Assembly: GCA_964019055.1 (NCBI GenBank)
Contig: OZ025213.1
Coordinates: 11,977,702-12,041,701, forward strand
Length of the DNA stretch: 64,000 nt
Reading direction: 5' to 3'
Source: Anthopleura xanthogrammica
Taxonomy: Eukaryota; Cnidaria; Anthozoa; Actiniaria; Actiniidae
Shown here: positions 24,112 to 36,300 of the stretch, one piece after another
Numbering within the stretch: the stretch's first letter is position 1
Layout: the number at the start of each line of letters is the position of its first letter
Notes under the pieces: model-generated
Seen by the model: only the letters and a program-made list of their open reading frames with translations
Told to the model about the DNA's origin: nothing
The model's database searches: none
Translations under genes and position numbers: made by a program

Positions 24112-27100
24112 TCAGCTGCACATTCTGCTTATTATGATCTCTGAATAAGCGCTATTAATGGGCCCTATCACGTGGTATCTTGGAAGATCGTCAATTGTGT
24201 TCAGCATTGTGGATGGGATTTCATCATCTTCCCTCAGATGGGACCTTAAGTCAACCACCTACAGAGAAACCATAGCAACAAATGTAATCATTCTCTTGAA
24301 ATAGCTTAAGCAACTTGAATTCGCAAGGGAAAGAAAATTTGGTTTTGTGACACTCAAATGGCTTCCGCTCTCTATGGGCCAATCAAAAGCATGAAGGGGC
24401 ATAGAGCAGTTTTCCATTAGCTGTGAAAAACGTACGTCACGGACCGCACCGTGTCAGTGCCGTGCCGTGTATAAACATTCGACATTCGGTGCCGTGTCCG
24501 CGCCGCGACGCACCGTAACCGTGCCGTGACTTTTCACACTCATACGAAATCCGCTCTATAGCACACACACGGAGCCACGCAATCTCTTTGCGCACCACAG
24601 GGAACCCACTTCTATTTGTCCTTGTATCGTTGCAACCGATAAAGAACTAGATTCATGTCTCACCTTGTGAAAATGACAACCACATTTTCCCATCAGGAAC
24701 TCCTTATACCTGGCGACTGTCATGGCATGGGTGTCCACTACCTCGAACCCAGCTGCTCTTGCTGCTTTCATCACCATTTGATTCCTTTGCGCAACTTTCT
24801 GTTGACCTTCCTTTAAAAGGACACAAAAATATGACACCCTATAACACTTTTATCTAGATTAAAGGGAAAGTAACTATATTTAATGTCAGTGGTTCCTTCA
24901 GCTACGAGGCTGGTATCTCGGCCAGGAAGCACATGGTGCGCACTTTTCCTCTCTCTCTCTCTCTCCGTGAGTGCTCTGTTTTAAGGGTATTCAAACTACA
25001 ACGGATTAGAGGGAATTCGAAACAGACGTGGAGATTCTGAGGATCGAACCGTGGACCTCTAGCTCTGAAGGCCGCGCACCAACTGAGCTACGCCTTCTCC
25101 TATAAATTGGGCTCCCTGTGCTTTCTCTCTACTCACATGTGATGCGGAATCCAGGAATCAAACCCGCGACCCCAGAGGTAAGGGACGAGTGGACTCACGC
25201 TACCTGAGCCTATTTATTCAACTCACCAGATTCAGTTTAACAAACCCAGGAACAGGCAGATGGAATCCTGAACCTAGAGTCTTGATGATGACTTTGATTC
25301 CACCAAGCCCTAAACTAAAACACGAATACACTAGATTTCAACATTTAATAAATGATTACTTTACTATTTCATATTGTATGACCTTGGTTGCTTTTTGGAG
25401 AGGGGGATTTATAACCTTGAAGGTTTTAAATTGTCTAATCCTTCACAAAAAGTGAATAAGAAGGAAGACGCGCACAAGAGGTGAAACATTGTGCGCAATA
25501 TTGCAGCCAATGTTGCTGAAGTAGGATCGTTTTTTTCAACAAAATTGAGTGCAATAAATTGCATAGTGTGACATGGCTCGCAAAATCGATTGCCTGCAAC
25601 ATCGCGCGCAATGTTGCACCGTGTGTTCGTAGCTTAAACACCGTGTACAAAAGTTTACTGACGTTTCGGAAGTTAGTCCTTTTAGTCGTCGGATCAATAG
25701 AGGAATAATTCTTCTCAGTCGTGGTTGGAGAAATATCCTTCGTCTTCTTACCAAAGCCTAAATACTGAATTACGTCATGCAACATATACTCTACGTCATA
25801 CATAGTACGTCATACCTGCTAAGGGTTGTCTTTATAGCCATGACGTGGCTGGGTAACAACCACTGCACCCCTCCAACAACCAGGATAGTGTTGGTGCTGT
25901 TTTTAAGAGGCATAAACCTATTGAGACATAAATTAATAATAAATTAATAATAATTAATAATAATTAATAATAAATTACCATCATGTAGTTGTCATTGAAA
26001 TTGAGAGCAAATTACCTGGAAGCAGCCTGCGTGTAGACGTTCCCTCCTCCTCCTCCCCTTCACCCCCTTCCCTTACGACCTAGATGGAAGAAGGCTAGCC
26101 GACAAATGAATTTTTCCTTTTGGACTCGAATTGGATACGTCAGTAAAGAGGAAAGTGAGCGGCTAGAGAATTACTGGACTCTTGAATGATGGGGTATCTT
26201 TATATAAGCTTTGCGTAGTACATTCTGCTATCAATAAATGATGCGTACCTTGCCATGAGATGCTGCAAAGCCTTCAGGAAGACTGGTTTTCTCTCCGGAG
26301 GGAGCCAGAACTGTGGGTAGTACGCAAAACTAACAGACGTCTTGCCATCGTTCAGTGCGCTGCTGTATACCTTCATGGAGTGCGTTTTCTCCCACTGTCG
26401 AAGAGAGCCGTTAATCTGCAATAATAAACAAATCTTTTGTCTAAATAAACAAATAATAAACAAATCTAGTCGTTTCAGCACTTTCGCACTTAATTGGGAC
26501 ACTTTTTTCACTCACTATAGTACTCTACATTAGTACTGCACACCACACTCAACTCGCATGTTGGTTTTTTACAGTGCGCATTATATTTTCTTACCTTTTC
26601 CATCAAGTAATACATTATCCCTCGATTGGTAGAATCACCAACAAACAAAATCTGTGAAACAAATAAAGTCAATCCTTTTAGTATTGCGATATCTTGGTAA
26701 AGCCTATAAAAGCTGCGCAACAAAGGAATTTCCATGAAGAAGATTTGCAAACCTTTTTATTAGCCAGACACGTTTTGGCGTCTTTGTTGGACAGAATGTT
26801 ATGCGCACACGAGTCAGGGGTCCACTTGGTTTCACGCCAGAAACAAGAGCTTGGATTGCTGCAGTCTGCACATGGAAACACCCAGGAACCTGTTGAAAAA
26901 TGTTCATTAGATTATGAAAAGGTTACACGGATTGCTGTGAGGTTACTTCATGACATATATTCTTATCCACTGGAGGATGAATGCTGCAAAGGCAGGGAAG
27001 GACTAGAAAATAGGGGTACACAACAATGATGTAAACAAGAGAGAAGAAAGGAAGAAATGATGGTTGGAGGGTGGTTGGTGATAGATAGAGAATACATTAT

Positions 27101-27362
27101 TAAAGGGCGAATAAGGAAGTAAGGTAGTAGAGAGTACATGACGATGATAAGAGGGTTCTTGGCGCAGAAGATAGGGGAAGGAGGTAGCGCGCGAATGATA
27201 GGATAGCAAAGAAGTCATGATGAACTTGAATAAATTACCTGGAGCGTCACCATTCTTGCACCACGGTAAACCAACTCTACTCTGGTGGAATTCCTTCATG
27301 GTTTTCTCAGGAATCTTGCGAGGCCCGCAAAGTTTTCCAGGAAACGCCTTCAAATCGCAATC
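24112..27362 (-). CDS. CPED1: CPED1-like PC-esterase domain exons
   Basis: Eight exons. Cys-rich lead (DCDLKAFPGKLCGPRKIPE, SCFWRETKWTPDSC), then the GDS nucleophile motif in ILFVGDSTNRGIMYY (26595-26651). FAYYPQFWLPPERKP (26249-26415), LVVGGVQWLLPSH (25816-25896), VIIKTLGSGFHLPVPGF (25227-25314), VVDTHAMTVARYKEF and KCGCHFHK (24664-24810) follow. The final exon 24112-24258 ends YHVIGPINSAYSEIIISRMCS and a TGA stop. The GDS serine of GDSL/SGNH-type esterases is present. At the HLPVPGF position I recall an Asp..His pair in vertebrate CPED1, which is not seen here. The exon 22 acceptor is fixed by phase at 25316-25315. Confidence 0.86.
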
Positions 27363-30300
27363 CTAACAAAAACAAGGGAATTAAATTTTGAACCCTACAA
27401 GTGAACTCTCCATGATGGTATACGCACTTGCTTTCGAATTGCAATCCCAAAATCTCTACCCTGGGTTCCAGAGGCCCGAGTCCCAGAGGCCGAGGAGGAA
27501 TGGGGCATCTGGTAACCAGGGTAAAGAAAATCAAGGAAATAAATCAAATTGAAATCTACGACGGTATTATTATATCACACGTACTTGCTTCAAAGAACAC
27601 ATTTCGTGGGTCACTGAGTCGCTGAAAGGTTTGTCTTGGTTGCTTCTCCGTCGTCGATAGATGTTGATATTGTACGTGACAATGACTGATGGACGCGCGA
27701 GAGACGTGTCCACTAGATGAATAGCAAACTTGTTCCATCCAACACCAACAGAGAAGTTAGCAGGCCTGCGTCGATAACATATATAAGCTAGGGTATCAAA
27801 TGAATCATATAGACCCCTTTCACGTGACGTCAAAGCAGCTCAATTTGGACGACAAAACAAAATAATTTCAATCTCCAGAGAATTGGAAACCTATTGATTT
27901 GCCCTTCAAACGAGCTGCATTCCGACGTGCTGCAAGGGGTCCATATGAGGGTATCAATTGATCATTGATCTTCACGGAAAAAAGTTAGAAGTCCTTAAAG
28001 TGCACCTAAACCCTGACACGGTCATTAACATATTGGAAATATAAACCTTCATAACTTAAAGACGCAACACTCAAATGAAGAAATATTTCACCATTCAAAT
28101 ATTCACTTCATGTAGCATCAATACTGAAAGTATCGTATCAGGGTTTAGGTGCACTTTAATCATCCAGACGGAACAAACACAGGATAAATTCACTAGCACT
28201 GGACAATGAAGGAGCCAACCTGCGAAGAAAACACAGCGGAGCCCAAATTCCTTAAGTTTCTAGTATTATCCACAGGAATCCCACACTTACCCAGATGCAC
28301 CGGTCACACTATTGACTCTCGCCTCTGAGCCACACGTTGTTACGCCCCAGATTTTCACAACAGCGACATCAAATGGGAACGTTACGTCATACTCGGTTAT
28401 TTCTGGAGTAAAGGCACGGGTAAAGTCTGATGACGTAGGCTCGATATATATGGCAGTAAGGACCGGATCTGCACTGGAATCTAGAGTTAAATGGATAGGA
28501 CATGCGTTAAGGTACGGTAATACGAGCAACACGATCGTGCAACTCGTGGCGCAACATTGTTGGGTTGCAAGTTGCAGAGCGAATGTTGCTCGTATTACTA
28601 CCCCGTGAAACAACAAAATTTTGTTGCGCAAATTTGTTGCAGAAATAAAAGCTCTTTCTTCTCTCTGCAACTAAGAAAATTTGTTGCGCGCGGGGTGGTA
28701 ATACGAGCAAATTTCGCTCTCCAACTTGCAATGCAACAATTATGCGCGACAAGTTGCACGATTTTGTTGCTCGTATTACCGCACCTCAAGTGATGTGAAT
28801 TGCTTTGATCCGACTGGTTCATTTAAGATTTAATAAGCGATTCATTTTACCTTTATCGCAATTTGGATGGCTTCGTCGGCTCAGTACATTGCTACTGGAA
28901 TCTGAAAGCAAAACCAAAAATATCAGTTATCTTCCATCTGCGAATTTAAAGAGGAATATAGCACTAAAACAAACAAACAAACAGTCAAATACACCATTAT
29001 TTGTGTATGTACCTTGTGAAATCTTGTCTGGATAATCGTCATCATCCGTTTCCCAATATCCTTTTCTGAACAAGTTAACACAATCAAATATTTACAATTA
29101 ATTGGCCACCATACACCTGTTTGTCCATATGTCCGTCCGTCCGTCCGTCGTCCACCATGTCTTTCTGCCTATTTGTCCCGTGTGACTGTCTGTCTGTCCA
29201 CCTGTTTGTGTACTTACCGCTGATCAACGTGAGGTGCATCGCCGTCACTAGCAGTCCCTTGTTCTCTATAGCTCTCCATCTGGGTTAACACACTATGCAA
29301 CTGACGCGTACCTCGCCTCTTGCGAGTCTTTATGCGAGAATCAAGAGAATTATCATCGGCTGATAGAAGATCGTCCAGTAACTGTTCATACACGTTACCT
29401 TCAGAGGTTGGATACAGCTGTTATATGGAGACAAATGGTAAAAATTAAAATTGCGTTTATCTTAAGGCTCTGTTATAGTTTTACTCGTGTAACCGAAACT
29501 TGTGTCGTGAACAAGTTGCAGGACGAAATTGAGTCGTGTAACACCCCCGTGAAACTTATCTCGCAACGCCGTTGCACAAACGTTTCAGCTAAACGTTTCA
29601 ACGTGTAACAGGGCCTTTAATTTTGTTTTAAATTTGTTTTTATCTAATGAATTTCATGATTCGGTGGCATGGTGTGCTCTGAGCCAATCAAAAAGCACGA
29701 AGAACGCATGCGCACCAGCCAGATTTTGGAGTAACATGATAAAATATTTTCCATTCAAGACATGAAATCTGCTCCATATCCTATAAAGTTGCTAAACAAC
29801 TTATGAGATCAAATTAATCGACTTGGCTAGTCCATCTTCCCATTCCACCTCCCCCTGGTCTCCAAGCATATGACACTATGTGAAGTACCTTTTTGAATCG
29901 ACCCAATGCTGTTGCTTGTCTGTGGTTTTCTATTACATAAACTAGTTCGCTTTCATCCACACAAATCTTGTGTTGTTGAGAGCAGTACAAGCCCTAGAAG
30001 AAAAGAACAACGTTGAGTTGTTGTTGGGTACAGGGAAAAAAGAAAAAAAGTATACGCCGTGCATGCCTGTGTAAGAGATACGGATAGGATGAATGAAAGA
30101 AACAAAAGGAGAGAAATAAATGAGTTAATGAAATTTAAAAAATATTTACGGGCATGCGTGCTGTGTGCAGTTATAAAGCATGCGGGGATTAGCAGAACAC
30201 AAAAAAAGTGTTAGGAGAAGCACGATGCATAGGGAGTGCTTCTCCACACTTCTCCAGTTTTCTGCCAATCTCCAAGTGCTTTATAACTGCACACAGGGGA

Positions 30301-33300
30301 GCAAGCAAGGTTTTTATTTCTTTCATAAAATACAAATTAGAGTAGCCATTATTTTTGACACCAGTGACAAAATAGGAAGCGGAGCGAGTGTGCTGTGTGC
30401 TTTCATAATGCACGCAATCCCAACCAATCAGAGCGCGAGATTTATAACATTTATTTTCTAATTTGATTGGATGAATGAATTAATGAATGAATGAACAAGA
30501 GAGCAAATGATTGAATAAACCAATGGATGACTGTATGGGTGGAAGAATGAATAAACGGATAGAAGGAAAGTAAAAGGAAATTCTTTTTATCTCACCTCAA
30601 CTCCAATGGTTTTATTCAGTTTTTGCAGCAATTCACGCACATATCCAACAGATGTCGTTGCACCGAACAATAGTTGTACAGTATCCATAGCAACGTCTGG
30701 TGAAGTACTTCCGTCTGACGTTGACTTGATCTGGATAAATAGAAAATAAATGAAAAAACAAATGGGAATTAATAGTGGATTCCACAGAGTGGCTCTTCTT
30801 TCACTGCATTCCAATTGGAATCTAGAAGTTGAGTTTAATTTGAGGGAGAAACAATCGAATCCGGGTCACCTTGGTGAGATGTAGAGACAAGCGTTCTCAC
30901 CGCTACGTCATCAGTGCTTCAAACACACCCATAGTCGATATACCTAATTCGTCTTAGTGTAATGTTTTCCCATTACAGGCCATGTGTCATTCTCTTGAGA
31001 ATAAGAATCTTTGTTTGAGTTGTATCCATATTCATGTGTCTTCTCGTGTACAACCATTAAACAAAGAAATGATACTCTAGGGAATGACATGTGGTCTGAA
31101 ATGGGAGAACATTATGCCCAAGCTAAAAAAAAAGGTTTATTGGTTCCCTCCGTTTGCTGGGTTGATTTATTTGTCTTACCTCGAGAAGAAATGGATGCAA
31201 CGAAGAATTAAAGATGAAATGAAATTCAAGAAGTTGGAAGAAATTGGAACTGAAAACAAATGAATAAAATATAAGTTAAATGGCCATTTTTTCATCATAT
31301 TTAATTAAAAAAGTAAAAAAGAAAGGAAGGATGGAAGCAAGAAAGGAAGGAAGGAAGGACTGAAGAATGGAAGGAAGGAAGCAAACAAGCAAAAAAGGAA
31401 GGAACGCAGGACTGAAGAAAGGAAGGAAGGAAGGAAAGGAGAAAGAAAGGAAGGATGGGATGGAGGATGTATGAACGTGAAATAAGACAAAAAACAATAA
31501 GGAGCTACCTTCAATTTCAAACGCACCTTTGAGAGAGGATTTCCCTGTTAAGGTTGTCACCGAGTAACGAAGATTCACCGATCATCAAAGATTTGACGAT
31601 CATCTCATCCACTTGACGCCAAGCCCTTGAAACATCGTGCACACTAAACGATTCACTCAGATAAACGTCCATTTGATGCAGTGTCCATGTTTCCTTGGTA
31701 CCCTGTTACAACATACAGTATATTAATCAATGCGAAAAACTTTGAAACCCTGGAGTTTTTACCATGTTCCGATGATGACCTTGGCGTGACCGTGCCATGG
31801 CCGTGACAAAAACCCACCATTTTGATTGGATAAGCTAAAGACGCTGCAGTACGAACGGTACCGTGTCCACGCATCTCGAACAGACCATTTTCGAAATGCG
31901 CGAGCGCTTTCAAAAATATCGCAGGCGCGGACATGAAAAAGAGGCATTTTCGGGCAAGATCGCGCGCGCTATTGACTCTGACCGAAAATGCGCCTCATGT
32001 CTGCGTCTGTGATATTTTTGAAAGCGCTCGCGCATCTCAAAAATGGTGAGTGAGTAATCTCACGTGCTGTAATTTTTGTGTCACGCTACGCAATGTCGTG
32101 ACCCTGAACGTACCGTACTGGTGCATTCTGTTAGCAAGGGTAGCTATTTTTACTCGTGAATACCGTACCGTAATTGTACTGAGCATTTTCTAGCTCCATT
32201 CATTCGAAATTGGCTCCAGCGGAAGCGATTTGCTTTGACTGATAATCGATAACCTTCCGGCGGTACGACGACTAATTTAGTTCAATTGACTATACTCGAG
32301 TGTCTTTGTATTTTTGTACCTTATCTTGGGACATGATCACCGCACTTCCATCATGGTGTCTGAAGACTCTCAGGGGGGTCACGGATGTGATAAGGACATA
32401 CATCTTAATAATGACTGGCTGACTATCAATCAACAGAGGGTGGCTAATGGCGTGTAAAATACCTTTCTTTTGTAACATCCTGTCAGGAGAGAAAGTAAAG
32501 GAAGATAAGCAAAACCATGTAGGGAATGCGCGCAACTGATTATTTTATGTAATAATGGCATAAGAATGGTGCTGGTCCACTTACTATTGTTAGCGCTCAC
32601 ATCGAGGGATTCCCGCGGGATTTCAAGACAGTACTCGCAAATACACAGGAAACAGCGGCTTATAAAGTTCAAGATCTCTTTATTTTTTTTTGACACAAGT
32701 GATTTGGATGCATCTATGGTAGCGATTTGAGCTGCGTCTGAAAATCGCCACTAGCTTACACGCGCGGTATGAAGTTACGAAAAATGCCACAAAAATTGCT
32801 CTAAAAGTCGGATGATTAAACGAGACTTAAAAAAAAAGGGAAAATACCCCACCAAGGCGCGAGCCGCTGACGCAAGACGATTAACGCCCACGTTTACTTA
32901 GTGATACCTCGATCCAAATGATAAAATTCTCGAAAAAACGATCATTTAAAGTGAAAAGAAAACAATAGGATTAGCAATGAAAACATAAGCAATTAGAAAA
33001 CACTTTCGGTAACTAAAAGAAAAATAAACTAAATTTGGTTATGGTCTCGGTGCGCTTTCATCAAAAGAAATCGCAAATTAAAAAGCGGTTTAAGGAACTC
33101 TCCTTCCGCTCCACAGATGACAACTGGGTCAAATAGGAAACTTGAAATATACCTCTTTACCTTGGGTGTCATGTTTTCACATTTCAGACCACGTGTCATT
33201 CCCTATGAGAAAACCGACGTCCTTTCGCTCCCCCCCCCCCCCCCCCGCGAAACTAATGTTAGTTTTCTCAGGCTATATTCCCTAGAGTATCATTTTTTTG

Positions 33301-36300
33301 TTTGGCGGTTGCGCACGAGAAGACACTTTAATATGGATTCAACTCAAACAAAGAATCCTATTTTCAAGGGAATGACACGCGATCTGAAATGGGAAAACAT
33401 TATGCCCAAGATAAAGAGGTCTATTGTGGCCCAAAGCAATCCACTCTGTGAGTCAAAGCCATAATAACTGTGGAATTGGACCTCTCACAGACTATTGACC
33501 TCTGTTAGATAAGCTAATATCTAAAGTTCTTTATATCAGTACATTTAGGATCATATCATATTTCCTCAGGGTGGTGAAGGGGTTTTCCAAATTTGATCAA
33601 ATTCAGCCTATTTTTGGACCATGAATTGTTAAATTCAAAAAAATAAGTTTGTGATTTATGAATTTCAGCTGCCCCAGGATGTGTGATTTGCTTATTTGCA
33701 GTTTTTTTTGGTGAAAATTTGTATTACACCCTGAATCCTTGTATCATGGTTTTTCAACAAATGCATTTTCCTGATCTATGAATTTATGAAAAAATTGTGG
33801 TAGATACCCCAGTGGCGTAGAGGGGGGACAAGGGAGGCAATTGACCCCCCTCAAATTTTTGGGTTGAGCTTTTTTTAGTTTGTTGGATGATGTCCACTGG
33901 TGTAGGGAGGGGGTGAGCACCTGCCCCCCCCCCCCCAAATTTTGTTTTGGTAATTAGATAATTGTTTGATATATCTAATAGTAAAATAGTGTTCTTTACT
34001 AGCCTTTCTACTTTTGACATTCTTGTAAAGATGTAAGATGAACCTTCTTCAGATGGTCTGATAAGAAACAGTGTGGTGTTATCTAAAGATTCAAAGACCT
34101 TCGCTGACACGCTCTTGGACTTGGATGGCAACACAAGACAAGGTACAGAGAGAGGAGATGAAGCGAGTGCTGCAAATCAATAAGAAATAATACTATATTA
34201 GTAAAATACCATCAAAAAGAAGAAATACCTCAGAAATAAGCAAATCAGAATTTTTGGAAAAGTTGTCCTCAATTTTAACAAATAATCCCATTCCCTCATG
34301 AAGGGGGGCATAGGTGCTAAAAACTGCAAATCTGCAGGAAACAAGTACCAAAACTGAGAATCTGTAAAGGAAATTGGGAAAAGAAACTGAATCTGCACTT
34401 CAGAATGTAACTGCAAAACCGCAAAAAAAGACAATATCCCAAATATTGCACGTAAAATTGTTGTCCCCCTAACCATAGCATAGTTAAACCAGACACCCCA
34501 AATAAATGTAAGTACAAAATAAGTCAGATCGGGATTATTGATGACATCACTATATCGTCACTTTTTCATTTTGGACACCCCCTTCTGGATCTGCCCCTGA
34601 CAACCGAATATGAATAAGCTGTTGCTCCAATTAACCAATCAGGATATGGGAACTCCTTCCTCCTCCCAAAAAGTCTTGTTCAATTTCATAGAGAAGTATT
34701 TCTCAGTACCTGGTATATGTTGTGCCGCAGACATGGTATAACAAAATTTATCTGGGAGAGTGAGAATCTTGTCCAACCCAGGAATGTAGGATACCTAGAA
34801 GATAAAACAACTTTATTTAGGTGTCTAGTCATTCTAGTGCTTTTGCACTAATTGGAGACACTTCACTTACACATGCTACCACTACACATTCAATATTCTA
34901 TGCACACAATGCTCTCGCATATTATGGTGTCTGCAGGTGTCAAACCAGTGACCCAGAGGCTAAGCAAGGACCCAGGATCTAGGGGGGGGGGGGGTGTACC
35001 TAGAATAAAAACGTAAAATTTTGGTGGCCTATGTTCGCCCCCTCCCTACACCAGTGGCATTGCCATCATACATCCAAAAAAAGGCTTGATCTGAAAATTT
35101 GCCCCCCCCCCCTCGCTATGCCACTGCAGTGACCCAAAATTTTGGAGCCACAGTGGTGAAAGATGATGCGTTAGCAGCGTACACCACCCATGCTACAAAA
35201 GTTTATTCATTACCTTCTGGTGTAGTTTTAGTTTTGTTAAAGAATCTTTGTTTAAGCAAGACTGACTTCCTGAACTGCTTTGTGAATAACATATTATTCC
35301 ACTCCAACTACTGCCTATTATAAAACCTTTATTACAAGAGTAAAACAAAAAAAATAACATCAGAAGTGGCATAAAAGAATTCAGAAAATTTTAACATTGT
35401 GAATCCTAGGGGTTATCAATTTTAATAAAGTTGAAGCTCTCCTTGCAACCACTCTCTTAAATATTTTTTTTGTAGCTGGATGTGCTGTGCTGCACATGGC
35501 TTACACTAGTGACTGGATTACTGTCACACCACACTGTCGCTATATAGGTCTAAGACATGGCACGGCATTTCTGCTTGGTATTTAATTGTGATAAACAAGT
35601 CTATCACTCACAATAAAGTTGAAGTTCTATGCAACCACTCTCTTAAGCAATGAGCTCTAGTTATGACCATGATTTTTGAATTCCATTTGCATTGCCATTC
35701 ATGAAAGCCCATTCTGATTAGAAACCAGGAATAGTTTTTGACAATTTTTTTGATTTCCTAAGGTGGTCGTTTACAAGAGCTTCGACTGTATATCTTTTGA
35801 TATTTTGTTTTGGCATCAAAAGGAGTTCCATTTTATACAAAGGGCTCATGATTACCTGGACCATCTTCAGATATGTTGGACATCGCATCCACTTTATAAC
35901 CTTGTTTTTCTAGAGGTAACGCATACAAAGGAACTTCTGATTTTAAAACATTTTCAGGGCCTTGGAAAATTATTCTAGATACTTCTTGGCTTTGATTAAG
36001 TCTTGCTTCAAGCTGGAATGAAAACATAAAATCCATGGAAAAATTAACTTTTGAACCCTTAGCAAATTGAAAAACAATTGAGCAATAATCAAAGAAATGT
36101 TGAAGATGGAAGCCCCTACAGTGTAGGAATTTTAATTTGGAAATATTGGAGCAATAGTACAAAAAATTGGAAAATTTGTAAAATAAATTCCAATAAAAAC
36201 CACATAATTTGTTGAAAATTGAAAAAAAATTCCATATAATTTATGAATTTCATTGAGGTTATTTATAGAAAATTTTATATATTTTATACATTTTATACAA

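Noticed and set aside
25030..25101. A functional tRNA gene
   Set aside because: A and B boxes are present but the stems and anticodon loop do not fold properly, so a SINE head or pseudogene is more likely.
25435..25803. 122-codon minus-strand frame
   Set aside because: It lies between two phase-linked CPED1-like exons, overlaps dispersed repeat sequence and has no recognised domain.
31276..31578. Ser/Phe/Leu-rich minus-strand frames
   Set aside because: Produced by a GGAA microsatellite in an intron; no splice context.
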